A stretch of 64,000 nt of DNA from Scrofimicrobium sp. R131 (GTDB taxonomy: Bacteria > Actinomycetota > Actinomycetes > Actinomycetales > Actinomycetaceae): positions 1,054,001 to 1,118,000 of the forward strand of contig NZ_CP138335.1 of the NCBI RefSeq assembly GCF_040256745.1, read 5' to 3'. Each line of letters begins with the position of its first letter. Within the stretch, counting starts at the first letter, position 1. The notes beneath the pieces were generated by a model. It saw nothing but the letters and a program-made list of their open reading frames with translations, made no database searches and was not told where the DNA came from. This document shows, one piece after another, positions 8,433 through 17,967 of this stretch. A program made the position numbers and the translations under genes.

Positions 8433-9697
8433 CTGACGCGGACTTCGAACTTCTCCGCGTAGGCGGGCCACTCTGGGGCACGGGGGATTCCTCGTGCCCC
8501 TCGGTCCAGGCCCGCCATCAGCGTTGCCAGTACGCACACCGCGGCGCTGAGCAGCAGAGTTCCGGTCCGGCCGATTTGGACCAGACCGATCCCCGCCACC
8601 AGCGGCGCCAGGGGAGCGGCCATCATCGCGAGAAACTGGACGATCGAGTTGGCCCGGCCCAGCATGGAGGTGGGGGTCGCCACCATGAAGTACCCCAGGA
8701 GACCGGCATTGACCAGCGGGATCAGCACCGTACAGACGGCCAGGGTGGCGATGATCGCGGGGAGGGTGTGCATGAACGGCACCAGGACGAAGCCGGCCGT
8801 GGCCAGCGCCAACCCGGCCACCGAGAGCGGCCCAACCGGGAACCGGTCGATGAGCTTGGGACTGACCATCGCTCCCAGCAGCATCGACACCCCCAGCCAG
8901 AACGAGAGCAAACCGATCTGCGCGGCACTGTATCCTTCCTGCTGGAGCGAGTAGATGACCGTGGTCATCCCGGTGCCAAACCCCAGGTTGATTGCGGTAA
9001 AGACGAAAAGGATCTGCCGGATTTCGCGGCGGTGCAGCAGCCAGCTCAACGCCTGCTTCATCCCTCCGGTGCCCTGCGGGGCTGACTCGGGCTGGGTACC
9101 GGCGTAGCCGTGCCGACTCACCCGGCGACCCAGCAGGACCGCGAAGAGGGCAGAAACCGCTTGCGAGAGCGTCATCACCGCTGCCAACACCCAAATTCCG
9201 GCTCCCAGGAGGAAGCCGCCAAGGGGTCCACCCAGGAGTTGCAGTACCGCGTCCCGTCCCTGGTTGGTCGCTTGGGCCCGCCCAACCTGATGGGCGGGGA
9301 CCAGGTCTTTCAGGGCCGACTCGCCGGCCACGTCGAACAGCCCGCCACGAACAGACATCAGTGAGGTGACCACCAGAAGCGAGCTGAACGCCAGGTTGTC
9401 GGTGACGGTCAGCCCAAGCAGGAGGGCGGCCAGAAGGAACGACAGGAGTGCCCCAGCGATCATCAGGCCGATCCGGTGGAAGCGATCTGCCGCCCAGCCT
9501 CCGCCCAGAGTGCAGATCAGACGCAGGGTGAGGGACACGGCGCCGACGATTCCGGCCGCCACCGGGTCGTCGGTCAGGAACAGGGCGATCAGGGGGAGGG
9601 CAAACCCAAAGAGCGAGCCGCCCAGTCCCTTCGCGGTGTCGCTGATCAGCCAAAGAACGTATGCTCGGCCCTGCCAGAGCCCGGAAGTGGTGTTCAT
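8429..9697 (-). CDS. MFS transporter
   Basis: This 422-residue protein has about 12 hydrophobic segments and the loop GGGWAADRFHRIG after the second helix, typical of major facilitator permeases. The N terminus resembles MFS_1 drug-efflux proteins (YVLWLISDTAKGLGGSLFGFALPLIAL). Substrate unknown. It is divergent from an ArsR-type regulator, with only 80 bases between the two starts and a repeat/palindrome in that gap. The usual reading of this arrangement is an efflux pump controlled by its neighbour. The ATG at 9697 lies at the family's usual N terminus. Confidence 0.88.
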   Translation of the reverse strand: MNTTSGLWQGRAYVLWLISDTAKGLGGSLFGFALPLIALFLTDDPVAAGIVGAVSLTLRLICTLGGGWAADRFHRIGLMIAGALLSFLLAALLLGLTVTDNLAFSSLLVVTSLMSVRGGLFDVAGESALKDLVPAHQVGRAQATNQGRDAVLQLLGGPLGGFLLGAGIWVLAAVMTLSQAVSALFAVLLGRRVSRHGYAGTQPESAPQGTGGMKQALSWLLHRREIRQILFVFTAINLGFGTGMTTVIYSLQQEGYSAAQIGLLSFWLGVSMLLGAMVSPKLIDRFPVGPLSVAGLALATAGFVLVPFMHTLPAIIATLAVCTVLIPLVNAGLLGYFMVATPTSMLGRANSIVQFLAMMAAPLAPLVAGIGLVQIGRTGTLLLSAAVCVLATLMAGLDRGARGIPRAPEWPAYAEKFEVRVS

Positions 9698-9726
9698 GGG
9701 ACCACCCTAGACTACGCACGACCTAA

Positions 9727-9756
9727 TGCGCAATAGAACGTGCGCAATAATTATTG
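9727..9756. promoter_or_regulatory. Putative operator between MFS gene and ArsR-type regulator
   Basis: The bases TGCGCAATA occur twice (9727-9735 and 9741-9749), five bases apart. The second copy runs into a perfect 12-bp palindrome, CAATAATTATTG (9745-9756). The element ends 21 bases before the regulator's ATG, a position that would suit autorepression and joint control of the MFS gene. Binding is inferred. Confidence 0.5.
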
Positions 9757-9777
9757 GTCGTTTGCTAAGGTGGAACC

Positions 9778-10362
9778 ATGGCTGAACAGATGGGCCCGGA
9801 TCGAAATGCTGCTGAGGTCACGATGACCACCGCCATGCTGAAGGCAATGGCACACCCGATTCGGCGCGAAATCATGAGGTATCTGGCGAAGGCCGGCCAC
9901 GGGAGAGCGGCCGATGTAGGGGCGGCGCTCGGGTTGCCGGCGAACCAGGTGAGCTTCCACCTGCGCACTCTGGGGGAGGCCGGCTTCATCGAGGTGGATG
10001 AGACCCTGGCCCGGGATCGGCGCGACCGAGTCTGGAAACTTATTCCTCAGCCCAGGAGCCTCGGTAGTCCGGAGGCGCCGGTGGCCGACGAGCAGTTGGG
10101 ACAGGTGATGCTGGCGCAGCTGTGGGAAGATCACCAACTCCTGGCTCGCCGACTCCTGGCTTGGGTGCCAGAGTACGTTAGCGGCCGAACCAAAGAGGTT
10201 CACGGCACGTTCCTGCACAGTTCGGTGCGGACCACGCCGGAACGCTTTGTTGCCCTGGTCGAACAGATCCAAGAGCTACTAGTCGCGATTCCTGATGAGG
10301 AGCCGGGGCCGGACGTGGCCCTGTGGGACATCGCGCTGCTGGCGGCGGACGACCAAATCTGA
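9778..10362 (+). CDS. ArsR-type winged-helix transcriptional regulator
   Basis: This 194-residue protein has an N-terminal winged helix (about residues 15-85) containing MAHPIRREIMRYL and a recognition helix around LPANQVSFHLRTLGEAGFI, close to ArsR-family HTH_20 regulators. The C-terminal half (about 100-194) is an unassigned effector-sensing or dimer region similar in size to other HTH_20 proteins. No metal-binding cysteine motif is visible, so it is unlikely to be a classic metal sensor. It sits divergently from an MFS pump and downstream of a palindrome, so it is probably a local repressor of efflux. The effector is unknown. Confidence 0.85.
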   Translation: MAEQMGPDRNAAEVTMTTAMLKAMAHPIRREIMRYLAKAGHGRAADVGAALGLPANQVSFHLRTLGEAGFIEVDETLARDRRDRVWKLIPQPRSLGSPEAPVADEQLGQVMLAQLWEDHQLLARRLLAWVPEYVSGRTKEVHGTFLHSSVRTTPERFVALVEQIQELLVAIPDEEPGPDVALWDIALLAADDQI

Positions 10363-10377
10363 TGCCAGCGGGCAAAG

Positions 10378-10414
10378 AAAAGGCGTGGAGTGCCAACGGC
10401 AACTCCACGCCTTT
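10378..10414. terminator. Bidirectional intrinsic terminator
   Basis: AAAGGCGTGGAGT and its complement ACTCCACGCCTTT form a 13-bp stem, closed further by GCC/GGC. It lies between two convergent genes. Read on the minus strand the stem is followed by a TTTTCTTT-like run, so it fits best as the terminator of the minus-strand gene; on the plus strand the T-run is short. Confidence 0.85.
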
Positions 10415-10423
10415 ACCCTGCGA

Positions 10424-11509
10424 TTAGGCGGCGATTTCCTCCCCGATCAGGGTCTTGAACAGCCAGCCCTGGGCGATGATGATCACCGGCACGGCCAGCA
10501 GGATCCCAATCCCGAAGAAGAGCGCGCCCACCCAGGCCGCAATGGCGGAACCGATCATGAACAGCACCACGGTTGCGATGTTGTTCCACACGATGGTGGC
10601 TGAAGCTACGATCGCATCCCAGGCGCCGTAGTTCTTGTCCACGATCAGCCAGTAGCTGAAGATACTCAGGGCGCTCACAATCACGGGCGCGACAAAGGTG
10701 AAGGCCAGGACCCCTGACAGCAGCCCGATGATCAGGCCGGCCAGCAGCACGCGGCCGACGTGCTCAAACTGGAAGAAGCTGGCAAAAGTGACCGGCTGTC
10801 CTCGCAGAATCTCCAGGACCCCGCGCAGAATATTGGCCTGCACAACCGCCGCGAACACGGCCACTACCACCACTGAGAACGACACCATCACCAGGGCGAA
10901 ACCGGAGCGGTCGAACCCGAGTCCCAGCGCCAGCATTAGCAGCCACAGCAGTACCATCACCGCAAAGTAGGTAAGGGCGACCCCAATCAGCAGTCCTGCG
11001 TGCTGACGGAACTTCTTCCAGGCGTAGTTGAAGCCGTCAGAGATCCGGATTCCCTCGACCGCGGCCACCCGCACCGGCTCCAACATGGGCGCCTGCGGCC
11101 CCGGGTAGGTGCCCGCATAGGGCGGCGGGGGATAGCCCGGGCCGCCGGGACCCGGGGGAGGCGGGTAGCCCCCAGCCGCTCCTGGCGCCGGCGGATACGC
11201 TGCGCCACCGGGCGGGGGCGGAGGGGTGGCGGTCTCCGGGCTGGGTGCCGAAGGAGCGGTCGGAGCTGCCGAGAAGTCCGGGCCCGGTGTCGGCGGCACC
11301 TCAGCCATCGGGGTAGTGGGCAACGGAGCCGTCTGGGTGGGCTCCACCCCGGGGGCAGCCGGTTCGGGCGTGGGCTCCGCGGGTGCCGCATCGGCTCCGG
11401 GTGCGAACCGGTCGCTCGGGGGCGGCGGCGGGAACGAGGTGGTTGGGGCCTCGTCAAACGGCAGGTCAGCACTCGGTTCAGAGTGCGGACGGGACTCAGG
11501 TTCGGTCAT
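10424..11509 (-). CDS. Proline-rich integral membrane protein, unknown function
   Basis: This 361-residue protein starts with about 145 residues of low-complexity Pro/Ala/Glu/Gly (PPPPPSD, GGPGYPPPP and similar), then has roughly six hydrophobic segments between about residues 165 and 355. The layout matches actinobacterial proteins with a disordered cytoplasmic proline-rich tail and a YciC-like membrane domain, whose role is not established. The ATG at 11509 is chosen because AAAGGTGA lies upstream of it; an in-frame ATG at 11554 would have no clear ribosome site. It is followed by a strong terminator and seems to be a single-gene unit. I cannot assign a function. Confidence 0.75.
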   Translation of the reverse strand: MTEPESRPHSEPSADLPFDEAPTTSFPPPPPSDRFAPGADAAPAEPTPEPAAPGVEPTQTAPLPTTPMAEVPPTPGPDFSAAPTAPSAPSPETATPPPPPGGAAYPPAPGAAGGYPPPPGPGGPGYPPPPYAGTYPGPQAPMLEPVRVAAVEGIRISDGFNYAWKKFRQHAGLLIGVALTYFAVMVLLWLLMLALGLGFDRSGFALVMVSFSVVVVAVFAAVVQANILRGVLEILRGQPVTFASFFQFEHVGRVLLAGLIIGLLSGVLAFTFVAPVIVSALSIFSYWLIVDKNYGAWDAIVASATIVWNNIATVVLFMIGSAIAAWVGALFFGIGILLAVPVIIIAQGWLFKTLIGEEIAA

Positions 11510-11575
11510 GTCGTCATTCACCTTTCGGGGCGTTGGCGGGTGCCCAACAGGCACGGTCCTAGTTTAGGGAGCAGC

Positions 11576-14500
11576 TCAGGATTCGCGCGAGGGCAAAGCC
11601 CGCCGCTGCTCGTACTCCTGGAGGGACTCGACGGTAAAGTTCCCCTTCTGTACTGCCTCAATCGCCAACACGGCCAACCCAAACTGCTGGATGGTGGTCA
11701 CGATCGGGCGGTCAGCGGAGGTCGTTGCGTTGCGGATCGCGTACCCGTCCGAGCGGCTGTCCTCCTGGCCGGTCGGGGTGTTCACCACCATGTCCACCTG
11801 ACCGTCCACGATCAGTTTGACGATGTTGTCCAACTCGCTGTCGGGACCCGACTCGGACAGGCGGGCGACCTCGCGAACGGGAATGGCGTATCGACGCAGG
11901 ACCTCGGCGGTGCCACGGGTGGCCAGGATCTCAAACCCCAGGTCGTGCAGTCGCTCGACCGGGAAGACAATGGATCGCTTGTGCCGATCAGCCACCGAGA
12001 CAAAGACAGTCCCGCCGGTGGGCAACCCTCCGTAGGCGGCGGCCTGGGACTTGGCGAAAGCCATCGGCAGGTTGGCATCCAGCCCCATCACCTCGCCGGT
12101 GGAGAGCATCTCCGGACCGAGGATGTTGTCCACCACGCGACCGTCTGGGCGCCGGAAACGCTTGAACGGCAGGACCGCTTCCTTTACGGCCAACGGGCCC
12201 GTCCAACTACCTTCGGTCGGATCGGCCTGGGGGAGGACCCCCGTCTGCTTCAGCTCGGCGACGGAGCGGCCGGACATGATCAGGGCAGCCGCCTGAGCCA
12301 GGGGCACCCCGGTGGCTTTGGCGACGAAGGGGACGGTTCTCGACGCCCGCGGGTTTGCCTCCAGGACGTAGAGGACGTCGGAAGAGATCGCGAACTGCAC
12401 ATTGAGCAGGCCGCGGACCCCGACACCTTCGGCAATCCTCCGGGTCGCCTCCCGAATTTGGGTGATCATCTGCGAGGAGATGGTCACCGGCGGCAGGATG
12501 CAGGAGGAATCACCGGAGTGAATCCCGGCTTCCTCGATGTGCTCCATGATGCCGCCGACGAAGAGGTCGGTCCCGTCAAACAGGGCGTCCACGTCAATCT
12601 CGACCGCCTCATCCAGGAAGTGGTCGATCAGCACGGGGGAGGGGAACCGAGCCTGGCCGCGGTCGGCGATGCTCTGGGCGGCCCCGGGCACCGTCCGACG
12701 AACATAGTCGGTCAGCTGATCCGGACTGTAGACAATCTCCATTCCGCGTCCGCCCAGGACGTAGGACGGGCGCACCAGGACCGGGTAGCCGACGGTGTCA
12801 GCCACCTGCAGCGCCTGGCGCAGACCTGACGCTGAGCCGAAAGCGGGGGCAGCCAAGCCGCCGTCGAGCAGCACCTGCCCGAACTGACCGCGATCTTCCG
12901 CCAAGTCGATGGCCGAGGGGGAGGTCCCCCAAATTGGCAGGCCGGCCGCCTCCAGTTCGCGCGCCAACTTCAAGGGAGTTTGGCCGCCGAGTTGCACGAT
13001 TACCCCAACCACGGGTCCAACCTGCGATTCCGCCTGGTAGATCTCCAGCACGTCCTCGAAGGTGATCGGCTCAAAGTAGAGGCGATCGGCCGTGTCGTAG
13101 TCGGTGGAGACCGTCTCCGGGTTGCAGTTGACCATGATCGTCTCGTACTGGCCCTTCAGGGTCAGCGCGGCGTGAACGCAGGAGTAATCAAACTCGATTC
13201 CCTGCCCGATCCGGTTCGGACCCGACCCCAGGATCATCACTGCCGGGCGCGTGCGTGGAGCCACCTCGGTCTGCGTGTCATAGGCGGAGTAGTAGTAGCT
13301 CGAGTTCGACTCGCTCAAACCGGCGCAGGTATCCACGGTCTTGTAGACCGGGCGCAGATCGTAGGCGTGGCGGACCTCGCGGACTGTTTCCTCGCTCAGG
13401 CCCCGGATCTGGGCGATCTGCTGGTCGGAGAAGCCGATCTCTTTGGCGCGGCGCAGCAGGGAGGCATCCAGGTGGGCGCTACCGGCCAGCTCTTGCGCCA
13501 CCTCCTCCAGCAGGAAGAACTGGTCTAGGAACCAAGGATCGATGTCGGTCGCCTCGTTCAGCTGCTCCAGGGTGGCTCCCCCGCGGATGGCCTGCTGAAT
13601 TTGGTTCAGCCGCTCCTCGGTTGGGGTCTGCACGGCCTGGAGGAGGTCCGCCACCTGCGCTGCGGTGGGGACGGGCTCGGACCAGCTGAAGCCAACCCCG
13701 GGCTTGTCGATTGAGCGGAACGCCTTGTTCAGCGCCTCCATGAAGTTCCGGCCGAGCGCCATCGCTTCCCCAACCGATTTCATCGTGGTGGTCAAGGTAG
13801 TGTCTCCGGCGGTGAACTTCTCGAACGCAAACCGGGGCACCTTCACGGCCACGTAGTCGATCTGCGGACCGTCAGCCGCGGTCAGGCTGGGTGCGAACTC
13901 GTTCGGAATCTCGGTCAGCAGGTAGCCGATCGCGAGGCGAGCCGCAATCTTGGCAATCGGGTAGCCGGTGGCTTTGGAGGCGAGAGCTGAGGACCGGGAA
14001 ACCCGCGGGTTCATCTCAATTACGATGACCCGCCCGTTCTCGGGGTGAATGGCGAACTGGATGTTACACCCGGAGGAACGCACCCCCACCTGGCGAATCA
14101 AGTCAGCCCCGATTTGGCAGATGTTTTGATACTCGGCTTCGGTCAGCGTCATGGCAGGCGCAACGGTAATCGAATCCCCGGTGTGGACTCCGACCGGGTC
14201 GACGTTCTCAATCGAGCAGACCGTCACGATGTTGTCGGCCAGGTCCCGGATCATCTCCAGTTCGATCTCTTTCCACCCGAGGATAGACTCCTCCAGCAGC
14301 ACCTCGTGCGTGGGGGAATCCTGCAGGCCCGCGCCGGCAATTCGACGCAGTTGATCCTCGTCGAAGGCCATTCCGGAGCCCAGTCCACCCATGGTGAACG
14401 AGGGGCGGACCACGAGCGGGTAACCGAGGGCCTCGGCCGCGCTCAGGCAGTCATCCATTGAGTGGGCGATGAAGGAGCGGCAAACCTCAGCTCCGCAAGC

Positions 14501-14911
14501 TTCCACCGCCTCCTTGAACAGCTGCCGGTCCTCGCCGGCCTGAATCGCCTCCACCTGAACACCGATCAGCTCGACCCCGTACCGGTCCAGGACCCCGCTC
14601 TCCGAGAGGGCCACCGCCGTGTTCAGCGCGGTCTGGCCCCCCAGAGTTGGGAGCAGCGCGTCCGGGCGTTCCTTGGCGATAATTCGCTCGACCATATCCG
14701 GAGTAATCGGCTCAATATAGGTGGCGTCGGCAAACTCCGGGTCGGTCATAATGGTGGCCGGGTTCGAGTTGACCAGGATGACCCGCAGGCCCTCTTCTCG
14801 CAAAATCCGGCACGCCTGGGTGCCGGAGTAGTCAAATTCTGCTGCCTGCCCAATCACAATTGGGCCGGAACCGATCACCAGGACCGATTGAATATCTTCG
14901 CGTTTGGGCAT
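11576..14911 (-). CDS. carB: Carbamoyl-phosphate synthase large subunit
   Basis: This 1111-residue enzyme makes carbamoyl phosphate from bicarbonate, ammonia and two ATP for pyrimidines and arginine. Both ATP-grasp halves are present: the first starts with [20 protein letters not shown] and the second with [18 protein letters not shown]. The C-terminal MGS-like allosteric domain is also present ([31 protein letters not shown]). Length matches the family. The start overlaps the upstream carA by one base in the string TAATG, so translation is coupled. The partner lacks its glutaminase domain, so how ammonia is delivered to CarB is an open question. Confidence 0.97.
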   Translation of the reverse strand: MPKREDIQSVLVIGSGPIVIGQAAEFDYSGTQACRILREEGLRVILVNSNPATIMTDPEFADATYIEPITPDMVERIIAKERPDALLPTLGGQTALNTAVALSESGVLDRYGVELIGVQVEAIQAGEDRQLFKEAVEACGAEVCRSFIAHSMDDCLSAAEALGYPLVVRPSFTMGGLGSGMAFDEDQLRRIAGAGLQDSPTHEVLLEESILGWKEIELEMIRDLADNIVTVCSIENVDPVGVHTGDSITVAPAMTLTEAEYQNICQIGADLIRQVGVRSSGCNIQFAIHPENGRVIVIEMNPRVSRSSALASKATGYPIAKIAARLAIGYLLTEIPNEFAPSLTAADGPQIDYVAVKVPRFAFEKFTAGDTTLTTTMKSVGEAMALGRNFMEALNKAFRSIDKPGVGFSWSEPVPTAAQVADLLQAVQTPTEERLNQIQQAIRGGATLEQLNEATDIDPWFLDQFFLLEEVAQELAGSAHLDASLLRRAKEIGFSDQQIAQIRGLSEETVREVRHAYDLRPVYKTVDTCAGLSESNSSYYYSAYDTQTEVAPRTRPAVMILGSGPNRIGQGIEFDYSCVHAALTLKGQYETIMVNCNPETVSTDYDTADRLYFEPITFEDVLEIYQAESQVGPVVGVIVQLGGQTPLKLARELEAAGLPIWGTSPSAIDLAEDRGQFGQVLLDGGLAAPAFGSASGLRQALQVADTVGYPVLVRPSYVLGGRGMEIVYSPDQLTDYVRRTVPGAAQSIADRGQARFPSPVLIDHFLDEAVEIDVDALFDGTDLFVGGIMEHIEEAGIHSGDSSCILPPVTISSQMITQIREATRRIAEGVGVRGLLNVQFAISSDVLYVLEANPRASRTVPFVAKATGVPLAQAAALIMSGRSVAELKQTGVLPQADPTEGSWTGPLAVKEAVLPFKRFRRPDGRVVDNILGPEMLSTGEVMGLDANLPMAFAKSQAAAYGGLPTGGTVFVSVADRHKRSIVFPVERLHDLGFEILATRGTAEVLRRYAIPVREVARLSESGPDSELDNIVKLIVDGQVDMVVNTPTGQEDSRSDGYAIRNATTSADRPIVTTIQQFGLAVLAIEAVQKGNFTVESLQEYEQRRALPSRES

Positions 14912-15420
14912 TAGTCCTGTCCCTCCAATTCGGCAAAAACTTCGAGCAATGAGGCGACCACGTCGGCCGGAAGCGCAGAGTTATCACTCTCGGTCAGCTG
15001 CCACTGCGGCAGTGGGAGGGCTTCGCCCGAGAAGATCGCTCCCAGCTGAGGACCGGTCTGGACCAGGTGGCGGGTCAGGGCTCGGGTGTCGAGGTGGGAA
15101 ATGCCCACCACCCCGGCAGCTGCCATTGCTTCGGGCAGCGGTCCGGCCGACTGCCAGTGCGAAGGCCGGCGGGCCGGCTCGCGCGCGATGCACCCGGCAG
15201 CAACCAGCTCCTGGTTCTCATGACCGGTGTTGCCCACGTGCGGGTAGGTGAACAGCACCAGGCCCCCCGCGTTGAGAGGATCCGCCAGCGCCTCGGCAAA
15301 ACCAGTGGCAGTGGGATCAAGGCGGACCGGCCCTATTGCTCGGCCTCGTGCCCCCCACGGCCTTCCCCGGAACGTAGTTCCATCTTGCAGAATTAGGATT
15401 GCCCGTTGCAGGTCAGTCAT
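14911..15420 (-). CDS. carA: Carbamoyl-phosphate synthase small subunit, N-terminal domain only (no glutaminase domain)
   Basis: This 169-residue product matches only the N-terminal CPSase_sm_chain domain. It has [19 protein letters not shown] at the start, [16 protein letters not shown] in the middle and [15 protein letters not shown] near residue 125. CarA proteins are normally about 380 residues; here the stop comes just where the class I glutamine amidotransferase domain should begin. No CLGHQ-type nucleophile motif exists in any frame nearby, since carB begins at once (TAATG, one-base overlap). The ATG at 15420 has GGAGGAG upstream. The tidy coupling argues against recent random decay, but a fixed deletion is possible. 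In the cell it might still dock on CarB as a structural subunit. The assignment of the domain is firm; the functional reading is inferred. Confidence 0.85.
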   Translation of the reverse strand: MTDLQRAILILQDGTTFRGRPWGARGRAIGPVRLDPTATGFAEALADPLNAGGLVLFTYPHVGNTGHENQELVAAGCIAREPARRPSHWQSAGPLPEAMAAAGVVGISHLDTRALTRHLVQTGPQLGAIFSGEALPLPQWQLTESDNSALPADVVASLLEVFAELEGQD

Positions 15421-15548
15421 TAGGTCTCCTCCCATCGGGATCGGCAAGGGGGTCAGGCCGCCCGGCGGATCTATCACCGTGGAGACGGCGCCCGCGATCA
15501 AGCATAGGGGGAGGGACGAAGGGACTACTTCTCAATGACCGAAACTTG

Positions 15549-15595
15549 GACGGCCAAGGTGTGCAAACCGGGTCTGAAGCGACACCTTGGCCGTC
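15549..15595 (-). terminator. Hairpin downstream of deoD
   Basis: GACGGCCAAGGTGT (15549-15562) pairs perfectly with ACACCTTGGCCGTC (15582-15595), a 14-bp stem with a 19-base loop. On the minus strand it is followed by CAAGTTTCG, a short T-run. It sits 6 bases after the deoD stop and upstream of carA, so it probably separates the two units. Confidence 0.75.
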
Positions 15596-15601
15596 GGTGT
15601 G

Positions 15602-16309
15602 CTAAGACAAAGCCGCGGCTGCCGCCAAGGTCAGGGCCCCCTGGAACTTGGTCTCCCGCTCCTCGGCCGTCATGTCGCCGGAGTGATCCAACAGGTGATC
15701 GGAGACGGTGAGCACGGTCAGCGCCTGCTTCCCGAGCTCCGCAGCAATCCCGTAGAGCGCGGCGGTCTCCATCTCAACCCCGAGCACGTCGTACTGGGCC
15801 AGCGCCTCCAACTGACCGGGGACAACCCGATAGAACGCGTCCGAGGAGAAAATCGCCCCCACGTGGAGCCGCAGATCTTCCGGGGCGGCCGAGACCGCAG
15901 CGGACAGCAGCGGGTAGGAGGCCAATGCCGAGAAAGCCACCTGCGGGATCCGGTGGTCGTTGAAGTTGGAGTTGGTGTGGGCGCCCATCGCCACAATCGT
16001 GTCACCGACGGAGACCTTCGGGCTGATTCCACCGCAGGTACCCACCCGGATGATCCGCTCCACCCCGTAGAACTGGAACAGCTCGGTGGCGTAGATGGCG
16101 ATGGACGGCTGACCCATCCCCGAGCCCATCACGGACAGCGGCTGGCCCTGGTAGGTCCCGGTGAAGCCGAGCATGCCGCGCACGGAGTTCACCTGGCGGG
16201 GCTCATCCAAGATCAGATGGGCGATCCGCTCGGCACGCTTGGGGTCACCAGGCATGATCACTGCGGGCGCAAAATCGCCGTTTTCGGCCTCAATATGCGG
16301 AGTTGCCAT
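15602..16309 (-). CDS. deoD: Purine-nucleoside phosphorylase, DeoD type
   Basis: This is 235 residues when started at the ATG at 16309, giving MATPHIEAENGDFAPAV, which matches the E. coli DeoD N terminus closely. It cleaves purine (deoxy)nucleosides with phosphate for salvage. Typical features are MPGDPKRAERIA (phosphate-binding loop), RVGTCGGISP, and GVEMETAALYGIA (substrate pocket) followed by VSDHLL. Longer in-frame starts exist but would add about 70 residues with no similarity. It is divergent from the HAD hydrolase, with 76 bases between. DeoD enzymes are hexamers; uridine phosphorylase is a relative, but the N terminus favours DeoD. Confidence 0.93.
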   Translation of the reverse strand: MATPHIEAENGDFAPAVIMPGDPKRAERIAHLILDEPRQVNSVRGMLGFTGTYQGQPLSVMGSGMGQPSIAIYATELFQFYGVERIIRVGTCGGISPKVSVGDTIVAMGAHTNSNFNDHRIPQVAFSALASYPLLSAAVSAAPEDLRLHVGAIFSSDAFYRVVPGQLEALAQYDVLGVEMETAALYGIAAELGKQALTVLTVSDHLLDHSGDMTAEERETKFQGALTLAAAAALS

Positions 16310-16385
16310 TTCGTGTTGCTCACTTTCCTCATCGAACTTCGGTTGGCGTGAGCTTCCATTATCGGGGAAAGGTAGGTTAGAAGCC

Positions 16386-17141
16386 ATGCTGAACGACAAT
16401 CTGCGCCTAGTTGCTTTCGATTTGGACGACACGTTAGCCCCCTCAAAGTCTGAACTTCCGCCCTCAATGGGCACGGCACTGCGCTCCCTTTTGGCTCGGG
16501 TGCCGGTCTGTGTCATCTCCGGGGGAAACTTCGCCCAGTTCGAGAGTCAACTGCTGGCCGGCCTGAATGCTGAGGAAGTACTGCTGGAACGGCTGCACCT
16601 GATGCCCACCTGCGGAACCCAGTATCTGCGCCGACAGCAGGGCCGATGGGATCAGGTGTACGAGGAGGCCCTCAGCCCCGAGCAGAAGCAGCGGGCAATC
16701 GCCGCCCTGACGGTGGCCGCTCACGATCTGGGCCTGTGGGAGACCGATCCTTGGGGCGACATCATCGAGGACCGCCACACTCAGATCACGTTTTCGGCCC
16801 TCGGGCAGCAGGCGCCGCTGGCGGCCAAGAAGGCCTGGGACCCGACCGGAGAGAAGAAAGCAGCGCTGGTCAGGCTCCTGTCCCCGGCCCTGCCGGACCT
16901 GGAGGTGCGGGGAGGTGGCTCGACCTCGGTGGACATCACCGCTCGCGGAGTGGACAAGGCTTACGGGATGAGAAAACTGGTCGAGCAGACCGGGATTGCC
17001 CCGGAGCGGATGCTGTTTATCGGTGACCGGCTGGATGAAGGCGGCAACGACTACCCGGTGAAGGCGGCCGGTTGGCCCACGCGGGCGGTCGGCGGGTGGG
17101 AGGAAACCCTCACCGTGATTGAGGAGTTGCTGGCCGACTGA
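16386..17141 (+). CDS. HAD-IIB family hydrolase (phosphomannomutase-like / sugar phosphatase)
   Basis: This 251-residue cytoplasmic phosphatase-fold protein shows HAD motif I FDLDDTLAPSK (Asp nucleophile and acid/base), motif II VISGG, and motif IV GDRLDEGGND for Mg2+ binding. The cap between motifs II and III has the size seen in HAD-IIB enzymes, and the overall order (SVDITARGVDKAYGMRKL) resembles eukaryote-type phosphomannomutase and sucrose-phosphate phosphatase relatives. The exact substrate is not readable. The ATG at 16386 follows AAAGGTAGG at suitable distance. Its 3' end overlaps the convergent RNA methyltransferase gene by 32 bases. Confidence 0.85.
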   Translation: MLNDNLRLVAFDLDDTLAPSKSELPPSMGTALRSLLARVPVCVISGGNFAQFESQLLAGLNAEEVLLERLHLMPTCGTQYLRRQQGRWDQVYEEALSPEQKQRAIAALTVAAHDLGLWETDPWGDIIEDRHTQITFSALGQQAPLAAKKAWDPTGEKKAALVRLLSPALPDLEVRGGGSTSVDITARGVDKAYGMRKLVEQTGIAPERMLFIGDRLDEGGNDYPVKAAGWPTRAVGGWEETLTVIEELLAD

Positions 17142-17967
17142 GCCGGCGCACCTCCCAGAAGGCGATGGCGGCGGCCGTGGCCACGTTGAGTGAGTCCACC
17201 TCGTGATCCAGGGGGATGGCCACGCGCCGGTCCGCCTGGTTGAGCGTGGAGGCGGTCAAACCCGGGCCTTCGCTCCCGAGCAGGAGGGCAATCTTGCCTC
17301 CCGGCTGGACCTCGTCCAACGACTCGGCCGGCGCGTTCGGGGTCAGGGCCCAGGCCTCGTACCCGTGTCGGTGGAGCAGATCCAGGTCCGGCCAGGCGGG
17401 AAGGCGCGTCCACGGGACCTGAAAGACGGCTCCCATCGACACGCGAACCGAGCGGCGGTACAGCGGGTCGGCGCAGGTGGGGGTGACCAGCACCCGATCG
17501 ATTCCCAGCGCTGCGGCCGAGCGGAAAATTGCCCCCACATTGGTGTGGTCGACCAGGCCCTCCAGAATCGCAATCGGACCGGTGGCTTCGGCCAGGAACC
17601 GGTCCACCTCGGGTGAGGGTGGTCGGCGAAAGAGGGCCAGGGCCCCGCGGTGGACGCGGAACCCGGTGATCAGTTCCGTTTCATCTTCCGGCACCAGAAA
17701 GACGGGCAGATTCCCGCCGGTCCGGTCTCCGCCGGTGGCGGTCAGCACGTCGGCCAGTTGGTCCAACCAGCGCGGAGCCAGCAGGAACGCGAGCGGTGCG
17801 TGGCCGGCTTGGACTGCGCGCTCGATTACGCTCCGCGACTCAGCCAGGTACACGCCGGACTCTGTCTCCCATTTTTGGCGGAGCTGGACGTCTTTCAGCC
17901 CGGTAAAGGCCGCGCGCAACGAGGCGTGGTCGGCGGGCCAGTTCCCGTTTTCAACCGAGAGGAGCAC
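17110..17967 (-). CDS. TrmH/SpoU-family RNA 2'-O-methyltransferase
   Basis: This 285-residue protein has an N-terminal substrate-binding domain (about residues 20-115) and a C-terminal SPOUT knot domain with the three SpoU motifs: NVGAIFRSAAALG (about 145), LLLGSEGPGL, and PLDHEVDSLNVATAAAIAF near the end. It would methylate a ribose in rRNA or tRNA with S-adenosylmethionine; the target is unknown. The GTG start overlaps the stop of the upstream DUF3043 gene by one base (TAGTG), so the two are co-translated. The 3' end overlaps the convergent HAD gene. Confidence 0.92.
   Translation of the reverse strand: MLLSVENGNWPADHASLRAAFTGLKDVQLRQKWETESGVYLAESRSVIERAVQAGHAPLAFLLAPRWLDQLADVLTATGGDRTGGNLPVFLVPEDETELITGFRVHRGALALFRRPPSPEVDRFLAEATGPIAILEGLVDHTNVGAIFRSAAALGIDRVLVTPTCADPLYRRSVRVSMGAVFQVPWTRLPAWPDLDLLHRHGYEAWALTPNAPAESLDEVQPGGKIALLLGSEGPGLTASTLNQADRRVAIPLDHEVDSLNVATAAAIAFWEVRRLSRPATPQSR

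Noticed and set aside
8289-9719. A 476-codon minus-strand frame overlapping the MFS gene
   Set aside because: It is out of frame with the clear 12-helix MFS protein and its translation is Arg/Pro/Gly-rich without membrane segments.
11000-12829. A 609-codon plus-strand frame opposite the proline-rich gene and carB
   Set aside because: Antisense to well-supported genes, low-complexity Arg/Gly-rich, no start context.
14911-15420. A frameshift hiding the missing CarA glutaminase domain
   Set aside because: I looked for amidotransferase motifs in the other frames around carA and at the carB junction and saw none; the domain is absent, not out of frame.
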